This document shows, piece by piece, positions 1 through 8,260 of a stretch of DNA of 24,350 nt. Source of the stretch: Saccoglossus kowalevskii (Eukaryota; Hemichordata; Enteropneusta; Harrimaniidae); the NCBI RefSeq assembly GCF_000003605.2, contig NW_003108085.1, forward strand, positions 349,671-374,020. The letters run 5' to 3'. Numbering within the stretch: position 1 is the stretch's first letter; the number at the start of each line of letters is the position of its first letter. Under the pieces are notes generated by a model. The model ran no database searches and was not told the origin of the DNA. It worked only from the letters and a program-made list of their open reading frames with translations. The position numbers and the translations under genes were made by a program.

Positions 1-208
1 TACCAGCATTTAAATGATCCAGTATTTCGTAGATAACAAAAAATGGAAAAAAAAATTGTAAAAGACGCAGCCTTACGTGACTTAATCACATTTTAATGCC
101 ACACAAAAGAATGTATTGGTTCAAAAATTGTGCGTTGTTCAATGTGTTACATTTCATTGAATTAGTGGGCTACAATTGTTTTACTATGTTATATTGTTTT
201 ATTCACAG

Positions 209-275
209 CTTGCAAAATTGCAGGATGCTACACTTTCCAACGTAGCGACTATCTTCGTATTAATGGACGTCAGTG
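209..275 (+). CDS. Cysteine-rich protein, internal exon
   Basis: This 67-nt exon gives a split first codon, then CKIAGCYTFQRSDYL and INGRQ, and ends with TG, the first two bases of a Cys codon completed by the next exon. The acceptor is ATTCACAG and the donor GTGAGT. A second AG twelve to fifteen bases inside the exon is a weaker alternative acceptor. Confidence 0.68.
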
Positions 276-2343
276 GTGAGTTAAAATCGATAAAAGCAAT
301 ATCAGTTTTTTTTTTTTTTCAAATCTACTGCAATAATGAAATTAATATTTAAAACAGAATTATTTTTGTGATAATAAAGTTTGAAAAAAATATCATTTAT
401 TTGAACTTTTTATAGTGTTTGCCATGGCAACGGTGAAATTGAATGTACGAATAGTTGCTGTGATGATAACAATACCATTAATGACGTAAGTCCAATATTA
501 ATCTTTACGAACTGGATACGACTTTTGCAGTCTGAGGACGGATGGCGGAATTGCCAGAGCTAAATTTTGAGGGTGCGTAAGCCCCTCTGATCGAGGGTCG
601 CAATTGGCATATGCATTCCATAAAGATTTTATCATATACTGTAGAATACTTTATTTGCGCTTGGAATTTATTTTCGCTGAAGTAATGATTCCGTGAAAAT
701 AAAATCCAGCGAATATACTTTTCCTATATATTTCACATTCAACTCGTCAAACATCAGTGAAAATAAATTCCATACAATACGCCCAAAAAGCTTTTCAGCG
801 AAAATTAATCCCAGCGAAAATAAAGTATTCCACAGTACATTCACCTTTTCACCACCAGTTCCCTTTTTTTGTCATTACAAATCTAACTTAATAGTCTGCA
901 CTTTTCTTCAGTTGATTTGGACAAAAAATAGCTATTTTTGGGGTAAAAACTGAAAATTGAGTCAACTTTTGTCTGTTGGCTCCAAAATTAGAGTTCAATT
1001 CCAAAAATATTGTAGAAAATTTGAAAAAAAGTGCGGACAAATACGGGTGAGAAAGTATGTTGATGAAAAGGTTAAATACAAGTTGTTTCTATAGCTACTG
1101 GTGTTTCATTTATTTTAATTAAAGCGCGGTTGTCGTTGCGCTGGGCATGCGCCATGTTTGTGTTGATAAACATTGATTTTCCCACAATCCAATGCGCTCT
1201 TCAAATGGAAATCACAAGTATGAGGTTTGATCTGGGCGCGACTTGCACTGATTACCGACAGTGACTCCTTTGATGCCTTCCAATAACATGAAAATTACCT
1301 AATTAAAGCTTGGAAACGCCTCAGTTCGTACTCATTGGTCTGTGCAACAGTCAAAGTCGTCATCTTTGTTTATATGAGACCCATATATCTCGCGCATGCG
1401 CAGCGCGACGACTACCGCGCTTCAATAATCTTATTTATTCAAGCAATTACAGAGCAGATTGATAATTTTGTGTTTGGCACAACATCAACAGCACTCTAAG
1501 ATTTGACTGACTCCAGAGATGTTTTCACTGCCATTTCTCGCACAAAAGTTAAATGCACACTATGGCAGAGATGGATGCTATTCTTTTTATCTGGTTATAC
1601 GAACAGTTGGTTCTTGCTAGCACTGTGTACTCTGTACGAACATTCCTGCAGAATAGGTGATTTTCCGTACAATTGCGAGATCTCGCGAGATGCATGAAAG
1701 ACGAGCGTCGAACATCTGCCGCAAAAATCGAACGATTTGATTTTGAACGAGAATTTCTTTATTTCGTAACTCACATTGACCGGCCGATCTTCGACAGAGG
1801 AATATTGCTTCAGAATATCCTCACTTAATCGAAATTGCCCATCATCAAATGTGGACAGCACATTATTAAGCATGGAAATGTCTCCGAAAATACTTTCGCG
1901 TTTGTCGAATCCCACGCGATGTTTGACGCCACTACGACGCTATGACCTTTGTTTGTCCTGTTTTTACGTTCGATTTCACGCATAACGCGCGATTCTCGCA
2001 GTCAACGGAAAATGGGCGATTAAGTCTTATCAATTTAAGGTCTGTGAACAAATTCCTGAAATGCCAGAAATCTCTCGCTGAACAAGTCAGAAATTTTCAG
2101 AAATTCAAAATTATTATTGGTAACAATTGTGCTGAATTTACCTGAGAAACAAAATGGCACGATGTATTGTTGTAAACTATATGTCTATGGTATATTTTTT
2201 TCAACTTTCAGATAAAGATTGTTAGCAAAGAAGAAATTGATACAAGTGATGATCTTGATGAGTATCCTGAAGATATCATCAAGGCCGCAATAGAAGCACT
2301 GGACGAGGAAATGAAAGATAAACTGAGCAATAAAAAACTCTAA
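209..2343 (+). CDS. 3' end of a cysteine-rich, VWC/fibronectin-I-like protein (three exons, 5' part missing)
   Basis: Three exons join in frame: 209-275, 416-485 and 2212-2343. The splice sites are strong: acceptors TTATTCACAG, TTTTTATAG and CAACTTTCAG, donors GTGAGT and GTAAGT. The peptide contains CKIAGCYTF, then GRQCVCHGNGEIEC and NSCC, a C-x-C and G-x-G spacing like the end of von Willebrand factor C or fibronectin type I modules, which sit in extracellular proteins. It ends in an acidic, Lys-rich tail with EEIDTSDDLDEYPED and stops at TAA 2341-2343. The N-terminal part and any signal peptide lie left of the window. I do not recognise the specific gene, and the domain call rests on cysteine and glycine spacing alone. 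Confidence 0.72.
416..485 (+). CDS. Cysteine-rich protein, internal exon
   Basis: This 70-nt exon completes the Cys codon and encodes VCHGNGEIEC and TNSCCDDNNTIND, with four further cysteines. The donor GTAAGT at 486 is a near-perfect consensus. The other two frames contain stops or do not join the next exon. Confidence 0.7.
637..837 (+). mobile_element. F1 MITE copy
   Basis: Starts TACTGTAGAATACTTTATTT and ends AAAGTATTCCACAGTA, giving imperfect terminal inverted repeats of about 25 bp. The interior repeats the motif AGCGAAAATAAA in both directions. There is no coding capacity. It sits in the second visible intron of the cysteine-rich gene and abuts an F2 copy. Confidence 0.85.
840..1075 (+). 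mobile_element. F2 MITE copy (TTAA-ended)
   Basis: Starts TTCACCTTTTCACCACCAG and ends TTGATGAAAAGGTTAA. It shares the interior of the other F2 copies (CAGTTCCC, AGTCTGCACTTT, GTCTGTTGGCTCCAAAATTA). The TTAA edge suggests a piggyBac-type target site. Confidence 0.8.
1119..1425 (+). mobile_element. F4 CpG-rich MITE copy
   Basis: Begins TTAAAGCGCGGTTGTCGTTG and ends GCGACGACTACCGCGCTTCAA, forming inverted ends. It is 307 bp, far richer in CpG than its surroundings, and homologous along its length to the inverted copy at 20039-20372. It carries a perfect GCGCATGCGC palindrome at 1392-1401. Confidence 0.82.
1655..1924 (-). repeat. F9 old interspersed repeat, CpG-rich copy with an open minus frame
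   Basis: This segment aligns with the tandem pair at 6830-7310 (shared TTTTGAAC, ATTAAGCAT and AATACTTTCGC blocks). This copy keeps many CpGs, and its minus strand is open from ATG 1915 to 1595 (106 codons), including a possible GTGAGT donor after GGTCAAT. The other copies carry stops. I do not recognise the peptide; it may be a fragment of a repeated gene or element. Confidence 0.6.
2212..2343 (+). CDS. Cysteine-rich protein, last coding exon
   Basis: This exon encodes 43 residues rich in Asp, Glu and Lys with no cysteine, starting IKIVSKEE and ending NKKL before TAA. Only this frame is open after the acceptor CAACTTTCAG. The segment EDIIKAAIEALDEEM is likely helical. Confidence 0.72.
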   Translation: MKIVSKEEIDTSDDLDEYPEDIIKAAIEALDEEMKDKLSNKKL

Positions 2344-2625
2344 AAGCAAAAACTCTGAGAATACCAAAAATTAAAAAAGATTTTAAAACACATTTTGACT
2401 TGTGTTCATATTTAGTTACTTGTATTACCCAACTGTGTAAAAATGCAGACGGCACAGAATTCTGCATCATCACTGATTGGCTGTTACCATGACTTCACAA
2501 CATTGCCATGGAAACTCGCATGCGCAGAATTTCATACGTATGGCACGCCCACAGTCATTATTACCGGTTTAATTGACTAATTGTAAATTTTTAAAGTCTT
2601 GCAATAAATTGTCTATAAAGGTCTC
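2344..2625 (+). other. 3' UTR with poly(A) signal AATAAA at 2603-2608
   Basis: After the stop there is an early ATTAAA at 2370-2375 followed by T/GT-rich sequence, and a canonical AATAAA at 2603-2608. Either could define the 3' end. No other coding sequence is seen here. Confidence 0.5.
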
Positions 2626-2868
2626 AAAATTAGAGAATTAAAGATATGAAATGAGCAAATCTGAGAGAAATCCACTTGAGGTACCGGGGGTATCTATATG
2701 TATAATATCGAAGCAATTGGACTTGTCGTTTTGAACAAGTCAAATATCACTTTTTACCAAAAATATTCATCATCATAAAAGAACAAACCTAAGAAAGGTC
2801 TGTCTACCCAAGGTATCAAAGCAATCAGACTTGCGGTTTTCAAGAAGTTGAAAAATACAAAGTAGGAT
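2626..2868 (+). repeat. F6 repeat, diverged copy without the hairpin
   Basis: Contains the F6 unit words AATTAGAGAATTAAAGATAT, CAAATCTGAGAGA, TATCACTTTTTACCAAAAAT and ATCAAAGCAATCAGACTTG. It holds just under two units of the 157-bp array seen at 14812-15380, but the GGACAATCACTCATATG tail and hairpin are absent. Confidence 0.75.
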
Positions 2869-2911
2869 GAAAAAAAAATAATTCATTCAGCCAAAGAGGT
2901 TACAGCTTCTA

Positions 2912-3157
2912 ATTTTGTCACCTTCAGTTCCCTCTTTTCATCCTAAATTCACAAAATAGTCCTGTTTATATATAGTCTGCGCTTTCCTTCAGAAGATTGG
3001 GACAAAAATAGCCTAATGTTTTGAGTAAAAATAGAAAATTGACTCAAATTTTGTCTGTTGGCTCCAAAATTAGGGTACATTTCCAGAAATATTGAAGAAA
3101 ATTTGAAAAAAAGTGCAGACAAATATGGGTGAGAAAGTATGGTGGTGAAACGGTTAA
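2912..3157 (+). mobile_element. F2 MITE copy
   Basis: The left end is degraded (TTTGTCACCTTCAGTTCCC); the right end is TATGGTGGTGAAACGGTTAA. The interior matches the other F2 copies closely. No coding capacity. Confidence 0.82.
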
Positions 3158-3987
3158 ATAAAAATTATTTCGATTTCTATAGTGCAGAAAAAGTTGGGCG
3201 AGAATTAAAGACAGATTCTATGCACTCTCCTCTGTATGGGTCTGGGATGGAGGGTAAAAGATTAAAATTCATACATCTCATCAAACTGAACTGAAGACGT
3301 ACATAGATTTTATTAAATGTGTCGTATTACAAGACCCAAGCTAATTTCGACCACAGTAAAATACCAAGTACAAAGTTATAAATAAATGAAGAGAATTTTT
3401 GTTTTCAGTTTGAGACATGTTGACAGAAACTAGCTTCGATCACTGTTAAAAATTTTTAATTTTCACAAAACTGTAGTTCCCATAGCAACAGTTTGTGATG
3501 CGTTTTCCTTGTAAATCTAGGCCTTTCTTGGCTATGACAAATTTTAACATTTGTTGCCACTGCATCTTTTAGGTTTTTTTTTTTTGAGCACTGCAAAATT
3601 TTATTTGAAAATTCATGAACGTCACTACAAATAATTATGATTCACGGCTCGTGTAGTCAACATTTACGTTCTTTCACACAAATTTACAACCACATTTTTA
3701 TGCGCCAAATATTTGATGCAACATTTCAAATGTTTCAAATTTTTTTTCTTCAAAATTTTGAACCAAATGTGAGCATAACTTTACATTGTCTGCAGAATTT
3801 GCTCAAAATTGCGGAAAAAAATTGTGCAGGTTTATTTTTTTAAGTTGATAAAGCCGTTACAATAAAAATTACAATATTCACAAAAAAATTAATAAACTTG
3901 TCTACAGCAATAGATTTAAGCTGATTTAGTTGCCAGTCAAGTTCAAAGGGCAGACTTTTTATTTGAGGGGGGGATAGAATCATTATA
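3158..3987. other. Gene-free AT-rich stretch
   Basis: AT-rich sequence with homopolymer A and T runs. No long convincing reading frame, splice-consistent exon or inverted-repeat ends were seen on either strand. Confidence 0.5.
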
Positions 3988-4689
3988 GGCGCAGTCACAC
4001 CATGACGTTCTGGCTAGCGTCCTCTGGTGTTTGAGGAAACGTTGGTAGTCGCCCAAAGTCGCTGGGACAGCGCCAGAAGAGCGCCGTGAGAACGCTAGTG
4101 AACGTCGGTAATCGTTGCTGATCCTCAGGAATCTGTGGAAAACGCTGATCCAAAAAAAAAGTTTTGAACATGCACAAAAGTTCTCATTTGAAACCAGCGA
4201 TCTTCAACGTTTATTTTTAAACGCTGTTAAACATTAAATAACGTTCTTCGATCATTTTGCTAACGTTCGACACATTCGACAATCGTTAGTTAGTCGTTGC
4301 TCTAGCATTACTTAGTTGTTACCAATCGCTCGCTTTGCAGTGAACAACTCACTAGTGACCTGTCAACGACCGCTGAACGTACCCCTAGCGCACATAAAGC
4401 GTGTGACTAAAATCAAATTAACAACCTAAAGTTAGATACACGCTCACTTAACGTTTAAAAGTCGTTCGTCGTGCGCTAGTGACACGTTAGCACACGTCAA
4501 TGATTTCCAGGGGTATCTTACTTGGTCGCTCATTACACTCTCCTCGTGCGTTAGGAACACGCTAGTCATACGTTAGGGGCACTCGTTAATTGAACGCTGG
4601 ATGTGTCCATCTCGTTCCAGAACGCTCTGAACATGGACCATTGGAACGTTCAGAGAACGCTGACCAAAACGTTATGGTGTGATGGGGCT
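3988..4689. mobile_element. F7 AACGTT-rich element with terminal inverted repeats
   Basis: The left end TCACACCATGACGTTCTGG pairs with the right end read in reverse, TCACACCATAACGTTTTGG. The 702-bp interior is CpG-rich against AT-rich flanks and is built from recurring short words: AACGTT occurs at least seven times and CTAGCG/CGCTAG at least five. No open frame of note. It looks like a non-autonomous foldback-type DNA element. Confidence 0.78.
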
Positions 4690-5139
4690 ATTACAAACTT
4701 GGACGCAGTGTTGAGAGATGCATTGTTTATACACCGACTTCAGAGCTCACAAATCAATTGACATTGGCTCAAAAAACGACACTGAGCACCACGTTCAAAT
4801 GAAATAAGCATTTGTTCTGTTAAATAACAGAATTTTTTTTGATGTGTTAATTTGATAAAAGTTGAATTGTATCGTAAAACAATACTAGTTCAAAAAGAGC
4901 GAATTGTTTTTTTGACAATGCAGTGAAAAGGGCAAATAATTTTTATTACCGGTAATAATCATACCCACCAATAAACATTCATAGTGAATATTCACGACAT
5001 TTCATGTTTTCTGCAGACAGCCTCAAAATATTCAAATATGACCTCCTTTAAAGGTCACACATTCTGGTTTTTCAAGGGGTTAAGGGTTAAAAGTACCAGG
5101 ATGTGCAAACTTTTGGAACAAAAACTGCAAGTTTACAGC
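4690..5139. other. Gene-free stretch
   Basis: No supported gene. A short phrase AGTACCAGGATGTG at 5093-5106 recurs near 12799, so a decayed repeat may be present. Confidence 0.4.
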
Positions 5140-5271
5140 AGGGGTGCCATAGCGTTTCGTTGTTTGCAAACGAGCATCTACCCATGAGCCTTTGCATTTT
5201 TAGCCAGTGTTGTTATCGTCGCTTGGGACTCAATTCCCATGCGTGCACAGGTGACGACCCTCCCTCTTTAA
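5140..5271 (+). mobile_element. F3 CpG-rich MITE, left-truncated copy
   Basis: Matches 23637-23801 in the same orientation: CATAGCGTTTCGTTGTTTGC, GAGCATCTACCCATGAGCC, TTGTTATCGTCGCT and GGTGACGACCCTCC, ending TTTAA. The first part, including the left inverted repeat, is missing. Confidence 0.8.
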
Positions 5272-5483
5272 CTATTCCTAAAACCTGTTTAAACCAGTTG
5301 AAATAATTTGTAACCAAAGACGATATGTGATTGGTTCAGGATGGGACAACCAATCAGATACAATTGTGTTTAGAAACTGAACTTGTCAACAAACGTACCT
5401 GTATTGTTTGGTTTAGACGAGTTTCATTGGAGACCACACATAAAAAAAAAAAATCACACAATTTAATTGAAACACTTAAATTA

Positions 5484-5694
5484 TACTGTAGAATACTTTA
5501 TTTTCGCTTGGAATTTATTTTCCGCTATTTTCGCTGAAGGGATGATGATTCCATGCAAATAAAATCCAGCGAATATACTTTTCCTATATTTTACATTCAA
5601 CTCATCAAAAATCAGTGAAAATAAATTCCATACAAAACACCCAAAAAGTCTTTTCAGCGAAAATTAATTCCAGTTAAAAATGTATTTTACAGTA
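5484..5694 (+). mobile_element. F1 MITE, near-complete copy
   Basis: Runs from TACTGTAGAATACTTTATTT to GTATTTTACAGTA. Interior blocks AAATAAAATCCAGCGAATAT, TCAGTGAAAATAAATTCC and TTTTCAGCGAAAATTAATTC are shared with the other copies. One of the best-preserved copies in the window. Confidence 0.88.
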
Positions 5695-5740
5695 TTCATC
5701 ATTTCCTGTGCAATTCTGTAAAAATTCTGGATTTGTCGTT

Positions 5741-6115
5741 TTAAAGTGCCTGTGAAATGGCTGCTATTTTCACGCCTAAAATTATCCATTGATACATAAA
5801 TATTAATTTTTACGTTTCTAAGCATGAATTATTTTTTTCAAGTAAAAAAATGTGTTTTAAACTCAGTCTACGGCAACTTTATTTTTGTGTATTCTAAAAC
5901 GAGGCTCCTCATTAGCTTCTCATTTGCATACAGAAATTCCCCCTGTGACGTCAGAAGGGGAAGTTGCTGGGTAGCTTGCATTACACAGGAAATATCTTAA
6001 ATTTACTTGAATACGAGTAATCATTTTCAGCAAAAAAAAATCAATAATTGCCCATTTCAGTGGGGCACAGATCTAAAATGGGAAGCGTGTGGGTGGGCAT
6101 TTCACAGGCACTTAA
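5741..6115. mobile_element. F8 MITE, 375 bp with perfect 16-bp inverted ends
   Basis: AAGTGCCTGTGAAATG at 5744-5759 is the exact reverse complement of CATTTCACAGGCACTT at the right end, and both ends are flanked by TTAA. The interior has TGACGTCA and an ATTTGCAT octamer but no open frame. Only one copy is in the window. Confidence 0.85.
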
Positions 6116-6829
6116 AATAAGATTCATGTTCAGCTTAATAATGCTGTAAATACCAAACACGTACTAAGTTTATTCCAACTCGTTGCGATGCGAACTTGTC
6201 AGAATAAGTTATTTCAACCAAATTTCCCTCATTATCAGACGAGAGACTTGCGCCAAAATTTATGGCTCATCAGAAAATCACTAGATGCCGAGAAAATTTT
6301 GATGACCCACCAAAAAAAAATTAATGAAAACTGTGGCATATAGGACAAACCAACACAGGGTTTCTTTCTAGAAAAAAAAACTGCAAGAGGGAGCACTGCA
6401 ATTCAACGGCGCCACCAAGTGGGGGAGATAGGGTTCTCCTTACCAGGAGTTTTTGATAATTCTAAGTTAAAATGGAGCATTCTATGGCTTCCTTGGGGCA
6501 AAAATTACTATCAGACACGTCACAGTTGAAGACTGGCCACATATGATCCCTGGTCAATAAGAATTTTATGGTTGCCAGAGGATCTGCTCTCCTTGGTTCC
6601 CTTGTTCAAAAAAATCTCTGCAACAGTAAAATACAAAATCCTTTTGAATGCAAGTTGCTGAAAATTAAACTTTGTTTTGTTTATTGTTTGTTCATACAGG
6701 CAAAAATAAGCAGAGTCTCTTGATTTGAAGACGTTGCGCGTCTTACTAATAGCGATTCCAGTCGTAACAAAATGTTTGGACTTGGAATGAAATTTACTTG
6801 TTAATAGCGTTTATCTATAATTTGTTACG
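6116..6829. other. Gene-free stretch
   Basis: No gene or inverted-repeat element was recognised. Contains A-runs and a short GC-richer patch around 6409-6440. Confidence 0.4.
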
Positions 6830-7310
6830 AGGTGTTTTTCCAGTTTTCTGCGAGATTTTGAGTTATTAGGTGAAAGGCGTGGATCAAATGTTCGCTACAA
6901 AAATTAAATGATTTAATTTTGAACTTCAATTTCCTTTGCTACAGCTCAATATGGAAATGCCGATCTTTCAGAAGGGAGTACGGTGATACCCTTACTTCAT
7001 CTAAATTAACCATTGTTAATAGTGTATTAGCACAATATTAAGCATAAAATACTTTCGCATTTTTCTAATATCGATCTTCTGATGTTTTTCTAAAATTTGT
7101 TAATAGGTGATTTTCCGTTTTCGGTGAGATCTTTAGTTATTACACGAAAGGCGTAGTCGGCTGCAAAAAATCAAATGATTTAATTTTGAACTTCTTTTTC
7201 TACAGCTCAATATGGAATGAAATAAGACAATACCTTTACTTCATCAAAATTAACCATTGTCAATGCAAAATTACTTTCTCATTTTTTTAATATCGATGTT
7301 CTGATGATAT
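6830..7310. repeat. F9 tandem duplication, 275-bp period
   Basis: Two copies lie head to tail: AGGTG begins at 6830 and again at 7105, with shared downstream blocks TCAAATGATTTAATTTTGAA, TACAGCTCAATATGGAA, TTACTTCATC and AATATCGAT. Both are AT-rich relatives of the CpG-rich copy at 1655-1924, mostly by C-to-T and G-to-A type differences, and neither keeps an open frame. Confidence 0.75.
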
Positions 7311-7593
7311 AACTTTTTGTTTGTTTTGTTTTCATGGATCACATGGGATCTAGCAATGAGCATAAAATAGTCTATTCTAGATGAAATATACACAACGCAT
7401 TGACATACAGGTCATGATCACAGTTTTAATAATAATAAGAATATGCATTATTGACAAAAACTAACGTTCAAAAACACATACAAAACTGTTCAGTACATAG
7501 GAAAGGTTTGATTTATCGTAGTGTTTGGTGTAATCAGGCGTCCAGATTGCAGTGGTGTTCAAGTTCAAAGCTGTGTTCGGGCTACAAAGGTCA

Positions 7594-8119
7594 TTTATTA
7601 AGGTCAGTTTAAAAAATAATTTTTTTTTGTATTCATTGAGAAAACAGGATTTGTTTCAGCCACAAGTCACCCGCATCACATTCTTGAGACTATTTCCAAA
7701 CATTGCCAATATTGAGAAAGCTAGGCAGGCTAGTTAGCCCACTTAGCGTATTGTTAATACATTTGTACATAAAAAAGGAACCCGATTCATATTTACATTC
7801 AAAGTGAATACACTTTAAAATTATTCAGGGTTGCTTAGTAACAAATTCATCATCAAGCACCTCTAACTTGTTTAATATTATCATAATTCCATCCAGTACA
7901 TGCAGATAACAAAACTATGCTATGAAAGCCAACCTAGCTTCCTCAATAAAATGACAGAATCACGAGACATTTTAAGTAGAAATGACCTTTGAACCAAAGA
8001 GTTTAGCTCAACATTAACCAGATTCATTGCAATTTTTTATCAGAATTTACCTCTGACCCAGAGTCCCTAGCTTCATCTATCAAAACTAATGAATTTTTAC
8101 AAGTTTAAGCATCCCTAGT
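7594..8119 (-). other. Likely GAMT 3' UTR with candidate poly(A) signals
   Basis: No coding sequence follows the GAMT stop on the minus strand. Candidate signals read on that strand are ATTAAA at 7876-7871 and AATAAA at 7599-7594. Which one is used, if either, cannot be told from sequence. The plus strand here also holds no recognisable gene. Confidence 0.4.
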
Positions 8120-8260
8120 TTATTGCTTAATTATAGTTGGAGTAATCATCTTGCGGAAAGAGTAATATTTACATTCCTTTTCCGGTTCAATATCCATGAC
8201 TTCTGTTGAGATGTTCTCTTTCTTGAATCCGGCATCTTCTAAATGGGAAACTTGAGTTTC
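8120..8260 (-). CDS. GAMT: GAMT coding exon 4 with stop codon
   Basis: This terminal coding exon encodes residues 197-242, beginning ETQV and containing [17 protein letters not shown] and KMITP, then TAA at 8122-8120. The acceptor CTTTTCCAG is canonical and joins in phase 0. It is not open from any ATG on this strand; it was found by reading the minus strand below exon 3 for the expected GAMT C-terminus. Confidence 0.95.
   Translation of the reverse strand, partial: ETQVSHLEDAGFKKENISTEVMDIEPEKECKYYSFRKMITPTIIKQ

Noticed and set aside
693-953. Plus-strand frame of 86 codons
   Set aside because: It lies across adjacent F1 and F2 MITE copies, and a similar start (MKIK) recurs at 13405 inside another F1 copy, so it is repeat-derived.
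6411-6427. CCACCAAGTGGGGGAG considered as a CTCF-like site
   Set aside because: It misses key consensus bases and a single weak match carries little weight.
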